Below, piece by piece: positions 1 through 8,400 of a stretch of 21,516 nucleotides of DNA (its first letter is position 1; the number at the start of each line of letters is the position of its first letter). The translations under genes and the position numbers were made by a program. The notes beneath the pieces are model-generated. The model was not told the origin of the DNA. It searched no databases and saw nothing but the letters and a program-made list of their open reading frames with translations. The DNA is from Cellvibrionaceae bacterium. GTDB taxonomy: Bacteria; Pseudomonadota; Gammaproteobacteria; Pseudomonadales; Cellvibrionaceae. Where the stretch lies: positions 1-21,516 of the forward strand of contig JAGKXD010000069.1 in assembly GCA_021151525.1 (NCBI GenBank). Reading direction: 5' to 3'.

Positions 1-2
1 GG

Positions 3-167
3 CTGAAACAGGTCTTAACTCTTATCCCAATTTCGCGCTCAAGCTGGTGGGCCGGGGTGGCGCAAGGTAAATATCCGCGGCCAATAAAATTGGGGCAAAG
101 GGTGACTGCGTGGAAGGTTTCTGACATTCAAAAACTAATTAAAAGAATAGAGGATGAAAATGTCTAA
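3..167 (+). CDS. AlpA-family excisionase/transcriptional regulator, 3' part only
   Basis: Reading frame open from the left edge to TAA at 165-167, 54 residues visible; the start lies outside the window. The visible protein begins LKQVLTLIPISRSSWWAGV and continues with KYPRPIKLGQRVTAWKVSDI. This matches the small MerR-like DNA-binding fold of AlpA-type regulators: a helix-turn-helix with the 'SRSxWWxGV' turn, then the 'P.P.KLG.R..AW...DI' wing. In P4-like islands AlpA proteins regulate integrase expression or act as excisionases. The stop overlaps the start of the next gene, so the two are co-transcribed and probably coupled. Its presence is the best evidence that the left flank belongs to an integrative element. 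Family call is from motif recognition only. Confidence 0.85.
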   Translation: MKQVLTLIPISRSSWWAGVAQGKYPRPIKLGQRVTAWKVSDIQKLIKRIEDENV

Positions 168-585
168 ATCCTACCAAAAAGCCAAAGGCCGTAGCCCATC
201 ATCCGGCCAATTTGTAGGAATTCCAGTAGTCGTTTTGGATCATGAAGACTTCAGAAATCTATCAAATAGCGCAAAAATTTCTTTGCTGGCAATTTTACGT
301 GAATTCAACGGCAGAAATAACGGCGACCTGTCACTCCCGCTATCTCGCGCAAAACAGTGGGGGATAAAATCAAGTGCAACCTTGGTTGAGGCAATTAGAG
401 AGTTGGAAATAGCAAATCTAATTATTCGAACGCGTGACCCATCACTAATGCGATTCTCGCTCCGCGGGCAATGCAGTTTGTTCGCAGTAACGTGGCGGCC
501 GATTGATGAGTGCGGCGGCAAACACGATTACTTACCAACATCATCCGCACCTCGAAAATTTGCCCTCGAAAAACTCATTAAGTAA
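160..585 (+). CDS. small winged-helix-like protein of genomic islands, function unknown
   Basis: 141 residues from ATG 160. An in-frame ATG at 154 exists, but AGAGG at 149-153 abuts it directly and stands 6 nt from ATG 160, so 160 is preferred. The N-terminus is basic (KSYQKAKGR). The 'FVGIPVVVLDHEDFRNLS' stretch, a central segment (NGRNNGDLSLP... SATLVEAIRELEIANLIIRTR) and 'TWRPIDECGGKHD' near the C-terminus resemble a widespread family of small replication-initiator-like or helix-turn-helix proteins on proteobacterial islands and plasmids. The middle part reads as a winged helix (recognition helix near SATLVEAIREL, wing near RTRDPSLMRFSL). The start overlaps the end of the AlpA gene by 8 nt, and a strong terminator follows 6 nt after the stop. 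A DNA-binding role is inference. Confidence 0.75.
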   Translation: MSKSYQKAKGRSPSSGQFVGIPVVVLDHEDFRNLSNSAKISLLAILREFNGRNNGDLSLPLSRAKQWGIKSSATLVEAIRELEIANLIIRTRDPSLMRFSLRGQCSLFAVTWRPIDECGGKHDYLPTSSAPRKFALEKLIK

Positions 586-591
586 ATCTAT

Positions 592-632
592 AAAAAAATG
601 GCCTGAAAATTATTTTTGCGGGCCATTTTTTT
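592..632 (+). terminator. strong intrinsic terminator after the AlpA/winged-helix pair
   Basis: Perfect 12-bp inverted repeat: 592-603 (seven A then TGGCC) pairs with 621-632 (GGCCA then seven T), loop 604-620. The GC core is TGGCC/GGCCA and the 3' arm supplies the T tract. It begins 6 nt after the stop at 585. The A tract on the 5' side would also allow termination from the other strand. It isolates the pglW leader from upstream transcription. Confidence 0.85.
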
Positions 633-712
633 CGATTTTTTCACCTTCAAAAATTAATCAAATTGATTTAATTAATTTTGGTAGCGCTTCACTAATTAAA
701 TGCCTGTTGTCA

Positions 713-732
713 AATTGCTTCAAAAATTGAAG
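713..732 (+). repeat. 20-nt exact direct repeat, copy 1 (with internal dyad)
   Basis: The 20 nt at 713-732 are identical, in the same orientation, to 19532-19551. The repeat contains the perfect dyad CTTCAA-AAA-TTGAAG. Bases outside differ (A versus C at the left, T versus G at the right). This copy is in the non-coding leader, about 500 nt before pglW. Confidence 0.8.
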
Positions 733-1070
733 TAGTTTTGCTCTATCAGTCGTGGCTTCAACTTTAATTAATGAACTCCTTTATATATAACCATGTGAAT
801 TTGCAGGTTTGAAGGGTGTGCTGCTTAATGGACATCGGTGGATTGGGTGGGCGCACTGTAAGCACGCAGGTTTTTTACATTTTGTAGTCGCCGAGCAGGT
901 TGCGATCTCGGTCGAAATTTGATCAGGTTGGCCGCATCAGGGCATTAAATGCCAGCTCCCATTGAAAAGCCAAAGATTGCGTAATAAAAACCCTTTATTT
1001 GCGGGTGTTTTGCAGCCTTAAACGGTTTCGATCTAACCCCGTAACTGATACTCTTACGCTAATAATTGAA

Positions 1071-1086
1071 GTGGGTCAGCACCCAC
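1071..1086. promoter_or_regulatory. short perfect inverted repeat, possible operator
   Basis: GTGGGT (1071-1076), CAGC spacer, ACCCAC (1081-1086), 152 nt before the pglW start. There is no T tract, so it is not a terminator. It could be an operator or mRNA hairpin in the BREX leader; a repeat this short can also be chance. Confidence 0.3.
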
Positions 1087-1237
1087 ATGATCGCAATATC
1101 GCCAAGAAAATAACTCGATAAATCAATTAGATAAGATGGCCACTCCCAAGGTGTTGCTAAAAGATCAAATTGGCGATTAATTGAGCATTCTGCTAGGCAT
1201 AAACCCAAGGTTTGTGAGTGCGGCTAAAGAGGACTGA

Positions 1238-4200
1238 ATGGATAAGCTCTGGAAACAAATAACAACATCTAACTTCGCGTGGGAGCAGGATGCGTTAGCT
1301 TTCGCAAAATCCATACTTCCCGATCATGATCCCTATCGCGCATGGGCGAACTTTGAGTTTATTGCGCAAGATGGCTCCATCAATGAGGTTGATCTCCTCG
1401 TACTCACGCCAAAGGGCATGTATCTAATCGAAATTAAGTCTCATCCGGGGCAAATCAGTGGCGACTCTGGTTCTTGGGTGTGGGATTCGCCTGCGCCCAA
1501 TAGTCGGCGCAGAGTATTTGATAACCCTCGTTTGCTCGCAGATCGCAAAGCCAAAAAGCTCGCGTCACTCCTTCAAGTTCAACGTTCTATCGTTGCATCC
1601 AAAGAGCGTTTGCCTTTTATCGGCGCATTGGTGTTTCTTTCTGCTCAAGATCTCATCGTCAAATTGAGTCCACCGGCAAATTTAAATGTTTGCACAAGAG
1701 ATACCTTACTCAGAGATATCGCTGAGATAGATGAAAACTGGCGCCACTCAAAAATTCAAAATAACACCGCTAAGATTGTGTCTCGCGCAATTGAAGAAGC
1801 TGGCATTAAAGAATCGCAACGCATTAAGCGAGTGGGGCAATATCAGCTAACATCTCTGCTTGGCGAGCATGATCACTATCAAGATTGGTTGGCCACACAC
1901 ACAGAATTGAATGTCAGCCGAAAAGTGCGAATTTATTTAACCTATGGCAAAAAGCCAGAGGAAGCACAGCGCTTAGAAAAAGCCGCAAAACTTGAGTTCC
2001 GCTTGTTAGAGGGAATTGAGCACACCGGGATTTTGAAAGCCAAAGATTACCAAACGCATGATCACGGCCCGGCATTGGTGTATGAATACGATCCAGATGC
2101 GTATCGCCTTGACCACTTGCTGATGAGCATTGAGGATGGGCGCAGGTTATCAACCACCCAAGCAATAATGTTGCTACGGCTAATTGCCGAAACAGTTCGT
2201 TATGCGCACGGCCAAAAACTCTATCACCGCGCGTTAAGTCCGCAAAGTATTTACGTCAAAGAAATTACCAATGATAAATACAGCATCAAAATTGGTAATT
2301 GGTCTACCGCTGAACGTGTGTACGAAACTGAAACACAACAGATTAGTGCGTTCAGTCATTTAAGCCGATTAGTTCAAGAAGAAGCAGGCCCATACATCGC
2401 AATTAAAACGCTAACAGGCGAGGCGATAGATGGCGTACACATGGATGTCTTTTCACTCGGCACCATTGCCTACCATTTATTCACGGGCAAAAAACCTGCA
2501 AATGATGATTTAGAGCTGCAAGATAAATTGCGCCGTGGCAACGGCCTGCAAATTACCGATGAGCTCAATGGTACAAATCAATCCATTCAATATTTAGTTC
2601 AGTACGCAACTCATCCAGACATTATGCAGCGCTTAGATTCTGTTGATGAATTTTTGCAGTGGTTAGAGAAAGCAGAGTCAGAATTGGCGCGCACTGATGC
2701 ACATCGATTCTCAGACCCAACAGATGCCCGCGAAAACGATATTTTTGATGGCGGCATTACGGTTAAAAAGCGCTTGGGTAAGGGCGCCTGTTCCGTCGTA
2801 TTTTTGGTCGATATTTATGGCCAAGAGCGAGTGCTCAAAATGGCGATAACGCCAGAGCACAATCATCGCCTGCTTCAAGAAGGCGAAGTTTTGAGCAAGT
2901 TGCGCCATCAATCAATTGTGGCCTACCACAAAACCATAGATGTTTTAGGTCATACCTGTTTGGTGCTAGACAACGCTACCGAAGGTACGCTTGCTAAAAG
3001 GTTGCGGTCTAACGGCGCAGAACAATTAGAGTTGCTTGAGCGTTTTGGTGATGACCTCTTAGGTGCAATGGTTCACCTTGAAGAAAAAGCATTACTGCAC
3101 CGCGATATCAAACCTGAAAATATCGGCATGGTCATGCAAGGTAGTCAGCTCCACTTAATGCTATTTGATTTTTCATTATCCAACGTCAGTTCAGACAACA
3201 TAGTCGCGGGCACAGTAGCCTATATGGACCCATACCTGCGCGATTCAGATCGTCGCCGTTGGGATCACTTTGCGGAGCGTTTTTCTGCAGCACTCACACT
3301 TTATGAAATGGCTGCAGGTACCTTGCCCGGTTGGGCGTCAAGCGAATCACAAACACTCATGATTGAAGGTGAGTTAGATATTGATCGCAAAGTATTCGAC
3401 CCAGCAGTGCGCGACCGAATGGCAGCTTTCTTTAGAAAAGCTTTAGTGCGCGATGTTCGTGAAAGATTCGCCAATGCAGAAGAAATGCTGCGCTCATGGC
3501 GACAAATATTTTCAGAAGCATCCAATCTCAGCAAGCATCCAACCTTGTTGGAGTCGCAACACACTTGCCCCATTGAAGATGCACAATTAGATACACAAAT
3601 CGGTCTGTTGAGTTTGTCTGTTTCTGCGTTGGATACACTCACTCGCCGTGGCATCAACACAGTTGCAGATTTAATTAAACTGAACCGTAGTCATGTACGT
3701 GTGTGGATAGGCGTTGGTAGTAAAACTCGCGCAGAATTGTCAGATGTAATTGGCCAGCTACAAACACGGCTGTTATCTGAACAACAAACTCGCCAAATTG
3801 TGCAAGGTGAAGTCAGTCACGCCAGCGTAGATCGCATTTTTGATTCTATTTTCACCAAGCAATTACAAGTGAACGATGCTACCCGCTATAAATTTTTAAG
3901 CGAATATTTAGGGCGATTAGATTCTGAATCGCCAACAGGTATTGACGTAGTGCATTGGCCATCACCCATACAGGTGAGCGGTACACTCAATATTGAAACT
4001 GCTGAAATTAGGTCGATGCAAGAAAAATCCACAGCACTGTGGGATAGAAATAAATCTATCAAAGAGCTGCGTGAAGAAATTTTTACGCTCCTGCAAGATA
4101 ACGGCGGCGTAATGACTGCCATTGAAATTTCAGAAGCTATTTTACTTCGTCGCGGTTCCATTCAAGAAAGCCCCTTGCGCCAGCGCAAAGCGCAAGCCGT

Positions 4201-5431
4201 AGCGCGTACAGCAATTGAAACAGAGCTAAGTAAAAAAGATGCACGCTGGATTCTTCGCCGTAACGGCAAGAGTATTTTAATTGCAGACAATAGCGAAGAG
4301 CGCGGCCAAGAGCTTGCCGAATATGCAGAAGCACTCGGCCAGTTAGCAGAAGAGTGCGCTCGCCAAGAAGTGTTGCTGGCACCTATTCGCGCACTAGAAA
4401 AAATTCGGGCTGTGCCAGCACCAGAATCCTTTGCGGGTTTAAGCACGCATCGATTATTGCGGTTGGCTGCAGCAGTTTCACAAAGCGCCGCCTTATCTAG
4501 CCGTGCAGAATTTTACCCAAAGGGTATGAGCCCAAAACAAGCATTAGAACTTGCGCAGGGTGCTTTGCTGGGTAGTAAAGCGCTTTCAATTAATGAAATT
4601 CAATCGCGCGTTGCAGGCCGCTACCCAGCTGCCATGCCATTGCCTGGCAGGCCAGAATTAGATTCACTCATCGAATCCCTGCAAATGGGTTTCAAGTGGG
4701 ACGATAGCTACGAGCCGCCAGCAGATCAATCGGGTTTGGTAAAACAAAAAGGCGCCTACTGTTTGCCCATTGCAAACCAAACCAGCCTTGCAACCATGAC
4801 CAAAACGCATACTCACTACACCCAGTTGGGGGAGGGCGAGTCAGCAACGCAAGATGATCTTAAATACCTAAAACATGAAATCGAATCAGCCATTAAAACT
4901 GCTCGCTTCTTGGCACTAACTATAAAGCCAAAGCAAATGCAGCAAGCGGCAGAAAAACTTTGTGGTGATTATTCATTAACACGAATAAGTTTTGACGAAA
5001 TTTTATTGCGCCATATGCATAACTATTGCGACTCACTCAAAAGTCCGCCCGATTGGGCTGTGGTTTTACGTGCAGATGCCGCAGAGAGAAATTCAATTGA
5101 TTGGCAGCGCCTGCAATACATTGTGCAACAATTATTGCCTGCTATCACAGAAGAAATTAAAGCAATCAGTAAGCCGGTTTTAATTACTGAGCCAGGGTTA
5201 ATAGCCCGTTACGATTTAGTTCTCACATGGCTCAATGAGCTGCGCCAATACTTGGTGGAGTCACCCAGTGCTCACGGCATTATTATGTTAATAGCGGCAG
5301 ATGCACAAAGCAGTGCGGCCGTAATAGATAATCACATTATTCCCAAGGGGGCAGGCAGCAATGAATTTGCCCGCATTCCCAGTGTTTGGTTAGAGCCACA
5401 ACCGGCATCACTTAATAGTCCGATGCAGTAG
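1238..5431 (+). CDS. pglW: PglW: NERD-domain protein with tandem kinase domains, type 2 BREX
   Basis: 1397 residues; ATG 1238 has AAAGAGG at 1226-1232, 5 nt upstream. Residues ~15-120 form a NERD nuclease-like domain with D52 and E65-I-K67, the D...ExK pattern of that fold. Residues ~205-480 resemble a protein kinase with degraded catalysis: the HRD site reads H330-R-A (A for D) and DFG reads G353-N-W, so it is probably a pseudokinase. Residues ~506-770 form a second kinase with a glycine loop from G514 (GKGACSVV), ATP lysine K534, H621-R-D623 and D644-F-S in place of DFG; this copy may be active. Residues ~790-848 resemble the helix-hairpin-helix of the RNA polymerase alpha C-terminal domain. 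The remaining ~550 residues are unassigned. PglW is the Ser/Thr kinase of the Pgl/type 2 BREX phage-resistance system; its targets here are unknown. First gene of the operon. Confidence 0.93.
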   Translation: MDKLWKQITTSNFAWEQDALAFAKSILPDHDPYRAWANFEFIAQDGSINEVDLLVLTPKGMYLIEIKSHPGQISGDSGSWVWDSPAPNSRRRVFDNPRLLADRKAKKLASLLQVQRSIVASKERLPFIGALVFLSAQDLIVKLSPPANLNVCTRDTLLRDIAEIDENWRHSKIQNNTAKIVSRAIEEAGIKESQRIKRVGQYQLTSLLGEHDHYQDWLATHTELNVSRKVRIYLTYGKKPEEAQRLEKAAKLEFRLLEGIEHTGILKAKDYQTHDHGPALVYEYDPDAYRLDHLLMSIEDGRRLSTTQAIMLLRLIAETVRYAHGQKLYHRALSPQSIYVKEITNDKYSIKIGNWSTAERVYETETQQISAFSHLSRLVQEEAGPYIAIKTLTGEAIDGVHMDVFSLGTIAYHLFTGKKPANDDLELQDKLRRGNGLQITDELNGTNQSIQYLVQYATHPDIMQRLDSVDEFLQWLEKAESELARTDAHRFSDPTDARENDIFDGGITVKKRLGKGACSVVFLVDIYGQERVLKMAITPEHNHRLLQEGEVLSKLRHQSIVAYHKTIDVLGHTCLVLDNATEGTLAKRLRSNGAEQLELLERFGDDLLGAMVHLEEKALLHRDIKPENIGMVMQGSQLHLMLFDFSLSNVSSDNIVAGTVAYMDPYLRDSDRRRWDHFAERFSAALTLYEMAAGTLPGWASSESQTLMIEGELDIDRKVFDPAVRDRMAAFFRKALVRDVRERFANAEEMLRSWRQIFSEASNLSKHPTLLESQHTCPIEDAQLDTQIGLLSLSVSALDTLTRRGINTVADLIKLNRSHVRVWIGVGSKTRAELSDVIGQLQTRLLSEQQTRQIVQGEVSHASVDRIFDSIFTKQLQVNDATRYKFLSEYLGRLDSESPTGIDVVHWPSPIQVSGTLNIETAEIRSMQEKSTALWDRNKSIKELREEIFTLLQDNGGVMTAIEISEAILLRRGSIQESPLRQRKAQAVARTAIETELSKKDARWILRRNGKSILIADNSEERGQELAEYAEALGQLAEECARQEVLLAPIRALEKIRAVPAPESFAGLSTHRLLRLAAAVSQSAALSSRAEFYPKGMSPKQALELAQGALLGSKALSINEIQSRVAGRYPAAMPLPGRPELDSLIESLQMGFKWDDSYEPPADQSGLVKQKGAYCLPIANQTSLATMTKTHTHYTQLGEGESATQDDLKYLKHEIESAIKTARFLALTIKPKQMQQAAEKLCGDYSLTRISFDEILLRHMHNYCDSLKSPPDWAVVLRADAAERNSIDWQRLQYIVQQLLPAITEEIKAISKPVLITEPGLIARYDLVLTWLNELRQYLVESPSAHGIIMLIAADAQSSAAVIDNHIIPKGAGSNEFARIPSVWLEPQPASLNSPMQ

Positions 5432-5444
5432 TTCGATGACGAAC
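5431..5444 (+). other. small hairpin between pglW and pglX
   Basis: GTTCG-ATGA-CGAAC directly after the pglW stop: a perfect 5-bp stem with a 4-nt loop and no T tract. It is not a terminator. It might stabilise or process the mRNA in the 49-nt pglW-pglX gap, the largest gap between the six core genes. Confidence 0.3.
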
Positions 5445-5480
5445 AAACACAATTAAAATATTCTGAAAATTGAGAAGCAC

Positions 5481-8400
5481 ATGATTAACCGCACAGCCCT
5501 ATTAAAAGATTTACAGCGCTTACTGCCAAAAATTGAAAAAGATATTCTGGCCTATTCAGAGCAAAATGCTGAGCTTACAGAGCATCTTACTAGCGAATAC
5601 ACAAAAGCTGCGCAGGCAAGTAGAACGGCAGAGCACTTTCTTGATTGGCGTGAGGCGCAAATAACCCAAGCTGCGGTTGCCTGGTTGCTCACCTGCGTGT
5701 TTGTTCGTTTTTTAGAAGATAACCAATTATTAAACGAACCTGTGTTAGCCGGGCCAGTAGAAAAAGCCGATGGCACAAAACCCTTAGCTCATGCCAAAGA
5801 GCGAATGGTGGTTTATTTTAATGAAAAGCCAACCCATGCAGAACGTGAATATCTATTAAGCTTGTTTGCAGACTTAGAAAAAAATCCAGTCGTCGCGGAA
5901 TTGTTAGACCATAAGCACAACCCGCTGTGGCAAATCCCCATCTCTGCCGATGGTGCAAAATCACTCATTGATTTTTTCCAAAAAATTGAACCCGCAACCG
6001 GCGACATAATTCACGACTTTGCGGATGAGCAATGGGACACCCGTTTCTTGGGTGACTTGTATCAAGACCTTTCTGAATCTGTGCGTAAGCGTTATGCACT
6101 TTTGCAAACGCCAGAGTTCGTAGAAAGTTTTATTCTGGATTACACCTTAGAAAAAGCGAAAGAAACTTTCGGTTTAGAAGGGTTACGTTTAATAGATCCG
6201 ACCTGCGGCTCCGGCCACTTTTTGTTAACGACTTTTGAGCGAGTTTTTAATGATTGGCTGAAGCGTGAGCCAATCACTAATACTCGCGTTCTTGCTCAGC
6301 GCGCCTTAGATGTGGTTCACGGTGTAGATATAAACCCATACGCTATCGCTATTTGCCGTTTCCGTTTATTTATTGCGGCTATGAAAGCAGCAGGCACAAC
6401 CAAAATAAACAATGCGCCAGATTTTCATTTTAATTTAGCGTGTGGTGATTCTTTATTGCATGGCAAGCGCTTCGAATGGCAGGGGCAAGGTTTACAGTCT
6501 GATTTAATTGATGAAGACCCAATCAAGCATGTGCTTGAGGTGGAAGATAAAGAAAAGTTATTGAAGATATTAGGGCAGCAGTATCATGTGGTTGTTGGCA
6601 ACCCACCTTACATTATTGTTGCGGACAAAGCATTAAACGCTGCTTATAGAGATAGATATCTTACTTGCCACAGAAAATATTCATTAGGTGTTCCATTTAC
6701 TGAGAGATTTTTTGATCTTGCCATCCCAGCAGTTGATAACAAGCAAGCTGGATTCATTGGCATGATTACTACAAATAGTTTTATGAAGCGGGAGTTTGGA
6801 ATAAAGCTGGTTCAAGATTATTTCCCTAAGAGAGATTTAACGCATGTTTTAGATACGTCTGGCGCTTCCATTCCAGGACACGGAACACCAACCGTGATTC
6901 TGTATGCCAGAAATAGAAAACCAGTTTCTTCAGTTGTGAGAACCATACAAAAAATTAAAGGTGAACCAACTACTCCTGAAGATTTTGCTTGTGGGAAGGT
7001 GTGGTGTTCAGTTGTAGATTTTATAGAAAAACCCGGTGAAGACAACGAATATGTATCATCGGTAGATCTAGAACGTAGTGCTTTAAATACGCATCCTTGG
7101 AGTTTGGAGGGTGGTGGTGCTAGGAGTGTACTTACAGTAATTGAAATGGCCTCTAGACAGGCGTTGGGTGATGTTGCTGATGAGATTGGTGTGGGCGCAG
7201 TTCCTGGTGAAGATGATATATTTACGGGCGAGTTAGATAGATATACAACGTCCGCAATTTCAACCATATATTTAAGAAGTTTTGCTGAAGGAGAGTTCAT
7301 CCGAAATTGGAGCGTCAATACAGAAGCTGGATGTGTATTCCCTTACGAAGGTCATCAATTTATACCCACTGCAAGCGATGAGGTGGTTGTTAAGCTTTGG
7401 CCAAGTAGAACAAATCTTAAGAGAAGGATTTACTTTGGTAAAACTCATGAAAATAGAGGGTTGAAGTGGTTTGAGTTTGGATATTTTTCTAAATCTAAAG
7501 CTAAGTCAGATTACTTAATTTCGTTTCCGTTTGTGTCAACGCATAATCATTTTTCTTTGACGAGAGGGGGCATTATTTTTAAACAAACTGCTCCGGTCAT
7601 AAGACTCAGTGAAACTGCTTTGGAATATGATTACTTACTTCTCCTAGGTCTTCTTAACTCATCTGTATCTTGCTTCTGGGGTAGGCAAACTTTTTTCCCT
7701 AAGGGTGGATTCTCTGATGGAAAATGGGAGGAACGATTGGAGTGGGACAGCACCAAGCTTAAGCGCTTCCCAATTCCTCAGCCATTAAATGTAGTTTCAG
7801 AGAATGAGACTAGAGTTCTTGCTGGCTATGATGCTATAGAGCAAACCTCTCAGAAAATTGATTTGTTGGCGCAACAATTAAATAAAATAATGCCAGCGAA
7901 GGCTTTGGTTGAGGGGGCTGAAAAATCGGTTGTTGAATTGCTTTTGAATAATGCCGGAGAAGCTAAAGTCATTCGAGCAAAGATGGTTGCTTTGCAAGAA
8001 GAATTAGATTGGCTGTGTTATCAGGCCTATGGTCTTTTAGATGAAGCACTAATTTATGAAGAAGAGCCGCCCTTGGTTAATGCAGGTGAGCGCGCATTTG
8101 AAATTCAAATGGCGCGTGACTTGGAAGAGGATGGCGGCTCAGATGCATGGTTCACCCGACACTATTATGTAAAAACACAAAACATTCCAGCGCATTGGCC
8201 GGAAAATTATAAAGCGTTAATTGAAAAGCGCTTGGCCGTTATAGAAAGCAATCGCTTTATTAAGCAAATTGAACAGCCAGAATTTAAACGCAGATGGTTG
8301 CCTATGGAATGGGAGGCACAAGAGCAGCAGGCCTTAAAAAATTGGCTTTGCAGCTTTTTAGAAACTCAATCTTTTAATGCTACCCACCCTGCGGTTCAAA

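Larger units (their letters stand above)
633..1225. other. gene-free leader upstream of the BREX operon
   Basis: About 590 nt with no convincing gene on either strand. It should hold the operon promoter, but no hexamer pair with good spacing stands out. Contents: an AT-rich near-palindrome at 652-673 (AATTAATCAA / TTGATTTAATT); a 6-bp dyad CTTCAA-AAA-TTGAAG at 718-732 that is part of a longer repeat (see separate entry); a TATA-rich run at 781-790; and a perfect 6-bp inverted repeat at 1071-1086. No tRNA, CRISPR or insertion sequence was seen. Confidence 0.6.

Noticed and set aside
985..1012. Weak terminator-like pairing ACCC...GGGT with a T run
   Set aside because: Only four GC-rich pairs and no gene upstream that would need it.
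840..1060. tRNA-like or attachment-site-like words in the leader
   Set aside because: No cloverleaf with paired acceptor, anticodon and T arms could be drawn.
7566..7570. G5 run in pglX as a phase-variation site, as in Streptomyces pglX
   Set aside because: Five bases is too short for frequent slippage, and no run of 8 or more was seen in the operon; A7/T7 runs in pglY and brxHI are also short.
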